From Streptomyces sp. NBC_01381 (GTDB taxonomy: Bacteria; Actinomycetota; Actinomycetes; Streptomycetales; Streptomycetaceae): 64,000 nt of DNA. Shown piece after piece: positions 53,715 to 61,888 of this stretch. The stretch lies in the NCBI RefSeq assembly GCF_026340305.1, contig NZ_JAPEPI010000001.1:2294001-2358000 (forward strand). Reading direction: 5' to 3'. How positions within the stretch are numbered: the first letter of the stretch is position 1; each line of letters starts with the position of its first letter. A program made the translations under genes and the position numbers. The notes beneath the pieces are model-generated. The model was given only the letters and a program-made list of their open reading frames with translations. It ran no database searches and was not told where the DNA came from.

Positions 53715-54944
53715 CTAGAACCCGTGCGGCAGCCACGGCGCGACATCCGACCCGAAGGCCAGTGCCGCCTCCGCGAGTGCGCCGGGCCGCAGCTCCCGCA
53801 CCCGGCCGGCCGCCGCGAGCGACATCAGGGAGTGACCGCCGAGATAGGCCGCTCCCAACTCCCGTACGGACAGGGCGAGATCGGCGTCGTCGTCGGTGCG
53901 CTCACAGGTCGCGCCCTTCACGTCGCCGGTGAGCCGCCAACGCCCTTGGTTCCAAGGGCAGAAGGCGTCCTCGACGTCGAACACCAGGTTCACCGGCGCC
54001 CGATAGGTGCGCGCCTCCAGGGCGGCGCCGACCTCCACCAGTCGTACGTGCAGCGAGTCCCGCACCCGGATGTTGCAGCGCCGCGGGTCCGTGACGAGCT
54101 GAAGGACCGCGTCGTCCATCGGACGGCTGTGCGCCTCGACCTTCGACATCAGGTCGATGCCGAAGAGGAACCGCCACAGCGCCGCGTACGCCGCCGGGTC
54201 GTCGGCCTCCAGATCGCTCACCTTGACCGTGCCCTTGGGACCCGCCGCGTCCCAGTCCGGCTTCGTACGGAAACGCGCGTACCCGACGAGTTCCCCGTCC
54301 CGCTCGGCGAGCACGCACTGCAGCGGTGACGCGCCGTGCCGCTCGCTCTCGACGTCGAGCAGACCCAGCCGCTCCCAGCCGGGCTGCCGGGCCAGCATGC
54401 CCGGACGCTCGCCCACCCGGCGCGCGTAGAGCTCCTCGCACGCCGCGTGGACGTCGGCGGGCTTGGCGTACCGAAGCCGTACGTCATCGGTGCCGGGCGG
54501 CACCGAGAGCCGGACCCGCGTCGTGTCGATCTCGGCCTGCAGCGCCTGCGTCGCCGCGCCGTACCCGAACCGGCCGTAGATGACGGGCTCGGACGCGGTG
54601 AGCACGGCCAGTGCCTCGCCCTTCGCGCGTACGTCGTCCAGCTGGCGGCGCATCATCGACGTCAGGATCCCGCGCCTGCGGTGCGTCGCCGCGACGCTCA
54701 CCATCGTCACGCCCGCCGCGTCCACCAGGGCGCCGCCCGGCACGGACAGGCGGAAGCTGAACGCTCCCGTCGTGCCGACGCAGGTGTCGCCCTCCCACGT
54801 CCCGAAGAAGCGGTCGAACTCGGTCAGCGCGTTCCAGAGCTCATGCTCCTCGGGTGCCTCGGCGACTCCGCCGAAGGCGAGCTCCAGCGTTCCGTAGTAC
54901 TTGTCCCAGTCCTCAGGCCGCAACTCCCGCAATTCCGTCGTCAT
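53715..54944 (-). CDS. GNAT N-acetyltransferase, Eis-like
   Basis: A 409-residue protein of the Eis type: an N-terminal GNAT domain (residues 1-150), a second GNAT-like domain, and a C-terminal sterol-carrier-like domain. The acetyl-CoA loop reads VSVAATHRRRGILTSMMRRQ near 82-101. The active-site Tyr is expected in YGRFGYGAATQ near 125-135, and the chain ends WLPHGF with the Phe carboxylate typical of the family. Eis proteins acetylate amines on aminoglycosides, lysines or peptides. The substrate here is unknown. ATG 54944. Confidence 0.9.
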   Translation of the reverse strand: MTTELRELRPEDWDKYYGTLELAFGGVAEAPEEHELWNALTEFDRFFGTWEGDTCVGTTGAFSFRLSVPGGALVDAAGVTMVSVAATHRRRGILTSMMRRQLDDVRAKGEALAVLTASEPVIYGRFGYGAATQALQAEIDTTRVRLSVPPGTDDVRLRYAKPADVHAACEELYARRVGERPGMLARQPGWERLGLLDVESERHGASPLQCVLAERDGELVGYARFRTKPDWDAAGPKGTVKVSDLEADDPAAYAALWRFLFGIDLMSKVEAHSRPMDDAVLQLVTDPRRCNIRVRDSLHVRLVEVGAALEARTYRAPVNLVFDVEDAFCPWNQGRWRLTGDVKGATCERTDDDADLALSVRELGAAYLGGHSLMSLAAAGRVRELRPGALAEAALAFGSDVAPWLPHGF

Positions 54945-55073
54945 ATGCCATGCCTACCAGGGTGAAGCGGGCGAAGCGACAGGATTTACGCGCGCTGACC
55001 GCGTGCCCCTGACGGGGGACAACCGGCACCTCCCGTGCGAAGTGTCTGGCCCGGTAGATAAGGTCCGGGAGCA

Positions 55074-56228
55074 ATGGCAGGCAGGCGAGCGGAAGCAGAG
55101 ACGTTTACAGCCCGGATGAAGAAGCGGATCCACCGGGCTCGGATAGGGCTGCGCAAATCCGGTGTCGACTACTTCAGAGGCGACGGCTCGGACTGGATCG
55201 CCCTGGCGGGACTGCTCCTCACCATCCCGCTGATCACCGTCTGCACGATCATCAACAACGTCTGGTGCTCGCCCGCCGCCCTGGTCCTGCCCATCGTGGC
55301 CGGCGGCCTGCTCCTGCGCCCCTCCAGCCTGCTCGGCCTGTACGCGGCATCGGCGGCCGCCCTGATCGTGGAGTCCGTCCAGCTCGGCCCGTACGCGGAA
55401 GGACCGTCACGGGTCACCCCCGGCGTCGTCCTTGTCGTCGCGGCCTGCGGCTTCTTCGGGCTGCTCATCGCGCAGTTCCGCACCCGTGTCGGGGTGCCCT
55501 GGCGCGGCGGCGGAACGATGCTCTTCGACCTGCGCGAACGTATCCGCGTACAGAGCAAGCTGCCGAAGCTGCCCCGCGGCTGGCACCGCGAGATGGCGCT
55601 GCGGCCGGCCGGCGGCCAGTCCTTCTCCGGCGACTTCGTCGTCGCGGCGCGGACGAACGGCGGGCGCACCCTGGAGGCCGTCCTCACCGACGTATCGGGC
55701 AAGGGCATGGACGCGGGCTCGCGCGCCCTGCTCCTGTCGGGCGCCTTCGGCGGGCTGCTCGGCTCGCTGCCGCCGCACGCGTTCCTGCCCGCCGCCAACG
55801 GCTATCTCCTGCGGCAGGACTGGGACGAGGGCTTCGCGACCTCGATCCACCTGGTCCTCGACCTGGAGACCGGCGACTACGAACTCTTCTCGGCGGGCCA
55901 CCCGCCGGGCCTGCAGCTCAGCGCGGGCAACGGCCGCTGGGAGGAGAAGGTCGCCGACGGCCCGCTCCTCGGGGTCTACGACGGGGCGCAGTTCGACCCG
56001 GTGAAGGGCTCCCTGCGCCCCGGTGACGTCCTGATGCTGTTCACCGACGGCATCGTCGAGGCGTCCGACCGGGACATCAGCGAGGGCATCGACCGCCTCA
56101 CCGGGGAAGCCGACCGCTATGTCGCGGGCGGCTTCCACGGCGCTGCCTGGCATCTGATCGAGGCCGTCGCCAAGGACGTCAACGACGACCGTGCGCTGCT
56201 CCTGATCTGTCGCGAGGCGTCAGCCTGA
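55074..56228 (+). CDS. Membrane SpoIIE/PP2C-type Ser/Thr phosphatase
   Basis: A 384-residue protein with three to four N-terminal helices (residues ~38-135; DWIALAGLLLTIPLITVCTI) and a cytoplasmic SpoIIE phosphatase domain from about 165. PP2C metal motifs are complete: GQSFSGDFVVAARTN, AVLTDVSGKGMDAGSRALLL, SAGHPPGLQL, DVLMLFTDGIVEASDRD and NDDRALLLICRE. These enzymes usually dephosphorylate anti-sigma-factor antagonists. No partner gene lies adjacent. The last codons lie in the first copy of a 23-bp tandem duplication whose second copy supplies the stop. Confidence 0.92.
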   Translation: MAGRRAEAETFTARMKKRIHRARIGLRKSGVDYFRGDGSDWIALAGLLLTIPLITVCTIINNVWCSPAALVLPIVAGGLLLRPSSLLGLYAASAAALIVESVQLGPYAEGPSRVTPGVVLVVAACGFFGLLIAQFRTRVGVPWRGGGTMLFDLRERIRVQSKLPKLPRGWHREMALRPAGGQSFSGDFVVAARTNGGRTLEAVLTDVSGKGMDAGSRALLLSGAFGGLLGSLPPHAFLPAANGYLLRQDWDEGFATSIHLVLDLETGDYELFSAGHPPGLQLSAGNGRWEEKVADGPLLGVYDGAQFDPVKGSLRPGDVLMLFTDGIVEASDRDISEGIDRLTGEADRYVAGGFHGAAWHLIEAVAKDVNDDRALLLICREASA

Positions 56229-56246
56229 TCTGCCGCGAGGCGTCAG
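56201..56246. repeat. 23-bp tandem duplication spanning two gene ends
   Basis: CCTGATCTGTCGCGAGGCGT plus CAG (56201-56223) is repeated at 56224-56246 with one change. The second copy provides the TGA of the phosphatase gene (56226-56228) and the stop of the converging antiporter gene (56243-56245). Confidence 0.85.
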
Positions 56247-57418
56247 CGGGCGCCTGAAAGTTCGGGCGCGTCCTGCCGTTCGCCGTTGCCCGGCAGGATC
56301 CTGGCCAGCCACTTCGACCGGCCCGCTGCCAGCGGTCCGAGCACCGCAAGGACGAGCACATACCCCGCGATGAAGGGGGAGAGGCGTTCGTCGAGGCCCG
56401 CGGTGGCGGCCATCGTCGCGAGGATCAGGGCGAACTCGCCGCGGGCGAGGAGCGTCGTGGAGATGTTCGCCGCGGGGCCCGCCCCGAAGCCGTACACACG
56501 CGCCGCACCGAGACCCGCGAGGACGTTCATGAGCAGCGTCAGGGCCACGGCGGCGAGCACCGGCCAGACCACCACGGGCAGGTCGCCCGGGTCGATGGAG
56601 AGCCCGAACGCGAAGAAGAAGATCGCCCCGAACGCGTCCCGCAGCGGATGCACCAGCTTGCGGATGCGCTCGCCCGACGCGGTGCTGCCCAGCATCAGGC
56701 CCACCATGAACGCTCCGATGGCGTCCGCGACCCCGAACCACTCGGAGACCCCGGCGACGAAGACGGCGGCCCCGAGGAAGGAGATGACGAGCAGCTCGTC
56801 GTCCTTGGTGTCCATGAGCCGCCCGACGACCTTCGTGCCGAAGCGCGCCGCGAGCGCGAGGAGCAGCAGGAAGCCGAAGGCCTTGCCGCCATCCATGACG
56901 GCCGCCGAGAGGCTGTCGGCGCCGGACAGGATGGGCTGCAGGGCGGCCAGATAGAGGGCGAGGAAGATGTCCTCGACGACGATGATGCCGAGGATCGGCT
57001 TGGTCTCGGGGTTGCCGAGCCGTCCGGTGTCGACGAGCACCTTGGTGACGATCGCCGACGAGGAGATGCCGAGCACTCCGGCGAGGACCAGCGCTTCGGA
57101 GGTGCCCCAGCCGAGCGCGAATCCGAAGCCCAGGCCCGCGCCGACGTTCAGCGCGAGATACGTTCCGCCGGCGATGGCCATCTTGCGGCCGCCGGTCTTG
57201 AGGTCGTCCATGTGGAACTCGAGGCCCAGATAGAAGAGCAGCAGGACCAGGCCGAGCGCCGAGAGCATCTCCAGGTCGTGGGGGTCGGAGACCAGGACCA
57301 CGCCGGGGGTGTGCGGGCCGAGGAGGATCCCGGCCAGGATGAAGAGGGGGATGGTGGGGAGTCCGATGCGGCCGCCCACGCGGGCGAGCACGGCGGCGGC
57401 GAGAAAGGCGCCGCCCAT
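56243..57418 (-). CDS. Cation:proton antiporter, Kef/CPA2 type
   Basis: A 391-residue membrane antiporter with about twelve helices. It carries GRIGLPTIPLFILAGILLGP near residue 15 and LLLFYLGLEFHMDDLKTGGR near 60. The cation-binding helix region is GVLGISSSAIVTKVLVDTGR with VVEDIFLALYLAAL following. It lacks a C-terminal RCK (TrkA-N) domain. It exchanges Na+ or K+ for H+. ATG 57418 is the first canonical start, yet a perfect AGGAGG lies 9 bp before an in-frame ATC at 57445, so translation may begin nine codons earlier. The upstream AT-rich stretch is its promoter region. Confidence 0.9.
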   Translation of the reverse strand: MGGAFLAAAVLARVGGRIGLPTIPLFILAGILLGPHTPGVVLVSDPHDLEMLSALGLVLLLFYLGLEFHMDDLKTGGRKMAIAGGTYLALNVGAGLGFGFALGWGTSEALVLAGVLGISSSAIVTKVLVDTGRLGNPETKPILGIIVVEDIFLALYLAALQPILSGADSLSAAVMDGGKAFGFLLLLALAARFGTKVVGRLMDTKDDELLVISFLGAAVFVAGVSEWFGVADAIGAFMVGLMLGSTASGERIRKLVHPLRDAFGAIFFFAFGLSIDPGDLPVVVWPVLAAVALTLLMNVLAGLGAARVYGFGAGPAANISTTLLARGEFALILATMAATAGLDERLSPFIAGYVLVLAVLGPLAAGRSKWLARILPGNGERQDAPELSGAR

Positions 57419-57570
57419 GGCTATCAGGGTGTCTGCGTGTCCGATGGGCCCGTTCCTCCTGGTAGTCGGCGACGCCCTCCTTTGGCAAAGAGAGCGTCAA
57501 GAACGCGTCAATAGTTAGCTTACCAAACGATTTAGGTGGCAACTATGTAGGGCGTACATCCGACCCTTCC

Positions 57571-57584
57571 TGGGGCTAACCCCA
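57571..57584. promoter_or_regulatory. TGGGG-CTAA-CCCCA palindrome
   Basis: A 5-4-5 inverted repeat in the divergent region between the antiporter gene and the ABC exporter genes, 106 bp before the ABC ATPase start. It resembles operator-like palindromes found ahead of Streptomyces ABC exporters. The binding protein is unknown. Confidence 0.4.
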
Positions 57585-57689
57585 CCCCCGATCCGCCGGG
57601 CGCCCTCATGGTCCACAGCACCCCCGAATCCGTACGTTCGAGGTATCGACCAGGCGATCAGGACGTACGGACGGAAGGCGGACGGAATC

Positions 57690-58517
57690 ATGGGGCTGCG
57701 GCGCAAGAAGCGGACCGGCGAGGGCAGTTCCGAGGTGCCGCCGATGCCGGCCACGGCTCCCGGCGGCGACTGGGCCGTCGAACTGCGCGGCGTGCGCCGC
57801 CGGTACGGCCGCGGCTCCTCCGCCGTGCACGCACTCGGCGGCATCGACCTCGCCCTCGAACGCGGCAGCTTCACCGCGGTCATGGGCCCCTCCGGATCCG
57901 GCAAGTCGACCTTCCTGCAGTGCGCCGCCGGGCTCGACCGGCCGAGCGCGGGCACGGTCCGCCTGGGCGGCACGGAGATCACCGGCATGAGCGAGAACAA
58001 GCTCACCGAGCTGCGCCGGGCCCGCCTCGGCTTCGTCTTCCAGGCCTTCAACCTGCTGCCCTCGCTGACCGTCGAGCAGAACGTGGTGCTGCCCATGCGT
58101 CTGGCAGGACGCCGCCCTGACCGCCGGGCCGCCGCCGCCATCCTTGCCCGCGTCGGCCTCGGCGGCGACAAGCACAAGCGGCGCCCCGGCGAGCTCTCCG
58201 GCGGCCAGCAGCAGCGCGTCGCGATCGCCCGCGCCTTGGTCACCGCTCCGGATGTGGTGTTCGCCGATGAGCCGACGGGCGCGCTGGATACGACGACGGC
58301 CGCGGAGATCCTCGGCTTGCTCCGCTCGGCGGTCGACGGCATGGGCGCCACCGTCGTCATGGTCACGCATGATCCGGCGGCTGCGGCTTATGCGGACCGG
58401 GTGCTGTTTCTCGCCGATGGCGTGATCGTGGACCGCCTGGAGCGGGGGTCCGCCGGGGAGATCGCCTCGCGGATGGCCGACTTGGCTGCGCCGGCGTTTG
58501 CGGCTGCCGCGGCTTGA
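57690..58517 (+). CDS. ABC exporter ATP-binding subunit (MacB/LolD type)
   Basis: A 275-residue ATPase of the FtsE/LolD/MacB group. Walker A GPSGSGKS (~65-72), Q-loop VFQAFNLLPSLT, signature LSGGQQQR, Walker B VVFADEPTG followed by ALD, and H-loop VMVTHDP. It has a 28-residue N-terminal extension before VELRGVRRRYGRG. It energises the FtsX-like permease encoded 112 bp downstream. Such pairs act on lipoproteins, antimicrobial peptides or cell-wall enzymes rather than import. ATG 57690, weak GGACGGA site. Confidence 0.93.
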   Translation: MGLRRKKRTGEGSSEVPPMPATAPGGDWAVELRGVRRRYGRGSSAVHALGGIDLALERGSFTAVMGPSGSGKSTFLQCAAGLDRPSAGTVRLGGTEITGMSENKLTELRRARLGFVFQAFNLLPSLTVEQNVVLPMRLAGRRPDRRAAAAILARVGLGGDKHKRRPGELSGGQQQRVAIARALVTAPDVVFADEPTGALDTTTAAEILGLLRSAVDGMGATVVMVTHDPAAAAYADRVLFLADGVIVDRLERGSAGEIASRMADLAAPAFAAAAA

Positions 58518-58520
58518 GTT

Positions 58521-58605
58521 TCTTTCTGCGGACCGGCTGTGGCTGGTCGCGCCCACGCGGCGGAGCCGCACATGTCAGAGCCCCGCGCCCCTTCGGGGCG
58601 CTCGT
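58521..58605. repeat. Streptomyces CGGACCG...GGGGC intergenic repeat between ABC genes
   Basis: Contains CTGCGGACCGGCTGTGGCTG then GTCGCGCCCACGCGGCGGAG, and ends CCCCGCGCCCCTTCGGGGCG, which folds as GCGCCCC-TT-CGGGGCGC. This is a very common Streptomyces intergenic element (known). Here it lies between an ATPase gene and its permease partner, so it could tune their relative expression. Confidence 0.7.
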
Positions 58606-58629
58606 TCCCCTCGACTCCGGAGACCAGCC

Positions 58630-61071
58630 GTGAAGTTCATGCCGAACGGGCTCGCGCGTGCCGCGGTTCGTTTCAAGCCCGCCGCCTTCGTCGGCACGTT
58701 CGTCGCGCTGATGATGGCCGCGACGATCGTGTCCGCGTGCGGCATCCTCCTGGAGACGGGCCTGCGCGCGTCGGTGCCGCCGACCCGGTACGCCGGCGCC
58801 CCCGTGGTGGCCGCCGCCGACCAGATGGCCCACTTCAAGGTGGGCGACAGCGACTCGACCTCGGTGGTGCCCGACCGCGCGCGGCTCGACAACTCCCTTG
58901 TGGCCAAGGCTGGTTCGGCCCCCGGGGTGCGTAAGGCCGTCGCTGACGTCAGCTTCCCCGTGCAGTCGCGCGGCGCGGACGTCACGGCGCACGGCTGGGG
59001 CTCCACCGCGTTCACCGGCGAGAAACTCACGGCGGGCAAGGCGCCCCGGAGCGGCGAAGTGGTCCTATCGGGCGCCAAGGCGTCCGTGGGGGACCGCGTC
59101 ACGCTCACCACGGCGGACGGCCCCCGGGAGTTCCGCGTAGCCGGCTTGACCGCTCAACAGGGCGCCCCTACGGCCTGGTTCGCCGACTCCGACGCCGTAC
59201 GCATCTCAGGGCACCCCGGCCGCGTCGACGCCATCGCCGTACTGCCGAAGGCGGGCGTCACGGACGCCGCCCTCAAGTCCCAGGTGGCGCACGCCATCGG
59301 CGGCAAGGCCAAGGTGTACACGGGCGACGACCGCGGCAGCGCCGGGGACGCCACGCTCGACAACGCCAAGGAGCTCCTGACCGGACTCGGCGGCTCCTTC
59401 GGCGGCGTCGCCACCATGGTCGCCGTGTTCACCGCCGCGGGCACCGTGGCGCTCTCCGTCGGCCAGCGGGCCCGTGAGTACGCGCTGCTGCGGGCGATCG
59501 GCACGACCCCGCGGCAGATCCGCCGCACCATCGCCACGGAGACCCTCCTGGTGGCGCCGCTCGCGGGCGCGCTCGGCTGCCTGCCCGGGATCGCCCTGGC
59601 GAGCTGGTGGTTCGGCCAGCTGCAGGAGAAGGGCGCCATCCCGGAGGCGGTCGACCTGTCCATCTCCTTCATCCCGCTCGTCTCCGCCGCGGGCGCCGTC
59701 CTGCTCACCGCGCTGTCCGCCGGCTACATGGCGGCCCGCCGCCCCTCCCGCATCAAGCCGGGCCAGGCGCTGAGCGAGTCCTCCGTGGAGCGCCTGCGCC
59801 CCGGCTGGATCCGTACGCCGCTGGGGATCGCGGCAGCGGTCGGCGGATGTGTGCTCGCGGGCGTCGCCTCGTCGACGAGCGGCGCGGACGCGGCGAACGC
59901 GGCGCTCGGCGTGGTGATGCTGTTCATGCTGGCCGTGGCCCTGCTCGGCCCGCTGGTCGCCCGCGCGTGCGCCGCCCTGTTCGGCCTCCCGCTGCGCGGC
60001 GCGGGCGCCTCCGCGTCGCTCGCGGCCGCCAACTCCCGTACGAACGCAAGGCGGTTGGCCTCGGCGATCACCCCCATAGTCCTCGCGATGGCATTCTCTT
60101 CCACCCTCGTCTTCATGCACACAAGCGAGGACCGGGTCGCCCAGGACCAGCAGCGCGATGGCATAACGGCGGACCACATCGTGACGGCGTCGGGCACGGG
60201 CCTCGCCCCCGACGCGGTGTCGCGGGCCGCACAGGCGCCCGGGGTCACCTCGGCGGTGGGTCTGCTCAAGACGTCCGTCCTCGTCCCGGCGGGCTCCGGC
60301 GGCGACCGTTGGCTGGAGTCGGCGTCGGCGCAGGGCGTGACGGGCTCGATGCGTGATCTCACCAAGGTGCAGGACCTGGACGTGAAAACCGGCTCCCTGT
60401 CCACTCTCGGCAAGGGGGAGGTCGCCGTCGACGCGATGCTGGCGGACAACGCACACGTGAAGACGGGGGACAGGCTGAACCTCCGTATGCCGGACGGCAC
60501 AGAGGCCTCGCGGAAGGTGGTCGCGACGTACGGCAGGGGCCTCGGCCTCTCCCAGGTCACGCTCCCCGCCACGGACGTGAAGCGCCACGTGACATCGCCC
60601 TTCGCCACGGAAATCTGGACCACGGGCAAGGCCCCGAAGGCACTGACCGCCCTCGGCGAACTCCGCGACCGCGACGGCTACGCCACCGCCCAGTCCCTGG
60701 ACCGCGAGCTCAACGCCTGGGCGAACACGACGATGGCGGCGGTACTCGGCGGCTTCGCGGCGATCGCCGCGGTGAACACTCTCGCCATGACGGTCCTTGA
60801 CCGGCGCCGCGAACTGGCCACCCTGCGGCTGATCGGCTCCACGCGCCGCCAGGTGATGGGCATGGTCCGCTGGGAGGCACTCCTGGTCGCGTGCGCGGGC
60901 ATAGTGATCGGCTCGGCGATAGCCCTGGCAACGCTGATCCCCATGACCAACGGCCTGACGGGCGAGTCCCCGTACATCCCACCGGCGGTGTACGCAGGGT
61001 TCGCGACGGCGATCCTGACCCTGGGCCTGGCATCGACCCTGCTCCCGGCGAGGGCGGTACTACGGGACTGA
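58630..61071 (+). CDS. ABC exporter permease, FtsX/MacB type
   Basis: An 813-residue permease from the GTG at 58630 (VKFMPNGLARAAVRFKPAAF), after a GGAG site. It has two FtsX-type membrane modules with large extracytoplasmic loops. Helix 1 is at ~18-40, a MacB-like periplasmic-core loop at ~45-250, three helices at ~255-380 (VATMVAVFTAAGTVALSVGQ), a short central pair at ~400-450, a second loop, and three closing helices from ~700 (MAAVLGGFAAIAAVNTLAMT). RRRELATLRLIGSTRRQVMG is the repeated FtsX cytoplasmic motif. It works with the ATPase at 57690. Confidence 0.92.
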   Translation: MKFMPNGLARAAVRFKPAAFVGTFVALMMAATIVSACGILLETGLRASVPPTRYAGAPVVAAADQMAHFKVGDSDSTSVVPDRARLDNSLVAKAGSAPGVRKAVADVSFPVQSRGADVTAHGWGSTAFTGEKLTAGKAPRSGEVVLSGAKASVGDRVTLTTADGPREFRVAGLTAQQGAPTAWFADSDAVRISGHPGRVDAIAVLPKAGVTDAALKSQVAHAIGGKAKVYTGDDRGSAGDATLDNAKELLTGLGGSFGGVATMVAVFTAAGTVALSVGQRAREYALLRAIGTTPRQIRRTIATETLLVAPLAGALGCLPGIALASWWFGQLQEKGAIPEAVDLSISFIPLVSAAGAVLLTALSAGYMAARRPSRIKPGQALSESSVERLRPGWIRTPLGIAAAVGGCVLAGVASSTSGADAANAALGVVMLFMLAVALLGPLVARACAALFGLPLRGAGASASLAAANSRTNARRLASAITPIVLAMAFSSTLVFMHTSEDRVAQDQQRDGITADHIVTASGTGLAPDAVSRAAQAPGVTSAVGLLKTSVLVPAGSGGDRWLESASAQGVTGSMRDLTKVQDLDVKTGSLSTLGKGEVAVDAMLADNAHVKTGDRLNLRMPDGTEASRKVVATYGRGLGLSQVTLPATDVKRHVTSPFATEIWTTGKAPKALTALGELRDRDGYATAQSLDRELNAWANTTMAAVLGGFAAIAAVNTLAMTVLDRRRELATLRLIGSTRRQVMGMVRWEALLVACAGIVIGSAIALATLIPMTNGLTGESPYIPPAVYAGFATAILTLGLASTLLPARAVLRD

Positions 61072-61357
61072 TTCTTTCCCACCCACCCACCCGATTGCCG
61101 GGCAGCGGCCCCAGCCCGCCGCCGCGCCGTCGTCGGCCGCGCCGCCGTACCGCCGCTTCGCGGCGAAAGCTTTCCCGCCCACCCGCCCGATACCCGGCAC
61201 TTGCCCGCCCACCCATCGAAAGGTCTTCGCGCCCGGCCGCAGGTATTTCAGCCCGTCCGGCGTTTGAGGACGAACTCGCCGAAGGCGGTGATCTGCGGCC
61301 ACCTCGCGGCCGGCGCAGCCGGAAATTTTCGGGAAGGGGCGGGATTGGGGAAAGAAT
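61072..61357. repeat. Streptomyces intergenic repeat, double variant
   Basis: Two related stretches in tandem. The first is TTCTTTCCCACCCACCCACC. The second opens with CCGCCGCTTCGCGGCG and TTTCCCGCCCACCCGCCC, then repeats the GCCCGTCCGGCGTTTGAGGA, CGAACTCGCCGAAGGCGGTG, GCCGGAAATTTTCGGGAAGG module and GGGGAAAG end of 52484-52710. It separates the exporter permease from the HD-domain gene. Confidence 0.85.
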
Positions 61358-61363
61358 CCCCGC

Positions 61364-61855
61364 ATGAACCCCAACCCCAACCCCAACGCTAGCCCGAGCC
61401 CCAACCCCAACCCACGCCCCCACCTAACCCTCCCCGAGGTAGAAGCCATAGCCCGAGAGGCCCACGCCGCGCAGAAGGACAAGGCGGGGCGGCCCTACGC
61501 CGAGCACCTGCAGGCGGTAGCGGAGGGGACCCGATCCCGCGGCGGCACCCCGGACCAGATCGCCGCCGCCTGGCTCCACGACGCCGTGGAAGACGACGCG
61601 CTCAGCGACCAGTGGCTGCGGGACGCGCCCCTCACCCAACGTACGAAGGACATCGTCCGCGCCCTCACCAAGCAGAAGGGAGAAACCCCCGAGACCTACG
61701 CGACCCGCATCCTCGCCACCCCCGGCGCCCGCCTGGTGAAGGAGGCGGACATGGCCCACAACGCGAACCCGGCCCGCCTAGCGAAGCTAGACGGGCCGAC
61801 CCGCACCCGCCTCACAGCGAAGTACGCCCACATGCGCGCCCTGCTGGGCGCATGA
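61364..61855 (+). CDS. HD-domain protein, RelA/SpoT hydrolase-like
   Basis: A 163-residue protein. Residues 1-20 are low-complexity, built of Asn-Pro and Ser-Pro units from a CCCAAC hexamer run. The rest is an HD domain of the SpoT/Mesh1 type: His34 in REAHAAQKDKAG, HD at 72-73 in AAAWLHDAVEDD with the following ED, and a distal Asp in KEADMAHNANPARL. All metal-binding positions are present, suggesting manganese-dependent hydrolysis of ppGpp-like or other nucleotides. No synthetase domain is present. ATG 61364, with GGGGAAAG from the preceding repeat acting as a possible ribosome site. Confidence 0.82.
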   Translation: MNPNPNPNASPSPNPNPRPHLTLPEVEAIAREAHAAQKDKAGRPYAEHLQAVAEGTRSRGGTPDQIAAAWLHDAVEDDALSDQWLRDAPLTQRTKDIVRALTKQKGETPETYATRILATPGARLVKEADMAHNANPARLAKLDGPTRTRLTAKYAHMRALLGA

Positions 61856-61860
61856 CCAGC

Positions 61861-61888
61861 GGCTAACGGCTAACGGCTAACGGCTAAC
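61861..61888. repeat. Heptamer tandem repeat GGCTAAC x4
   Basis: Four exact copies of GGCTAAC in a row between the HD gene and the converging acyltransferase gene. Because seven is not a multiple of three, TAA or TAG falls in every frame on both strands. It supplies the acyltransferase stop codon (61884-61886). Confidence 0.9.
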
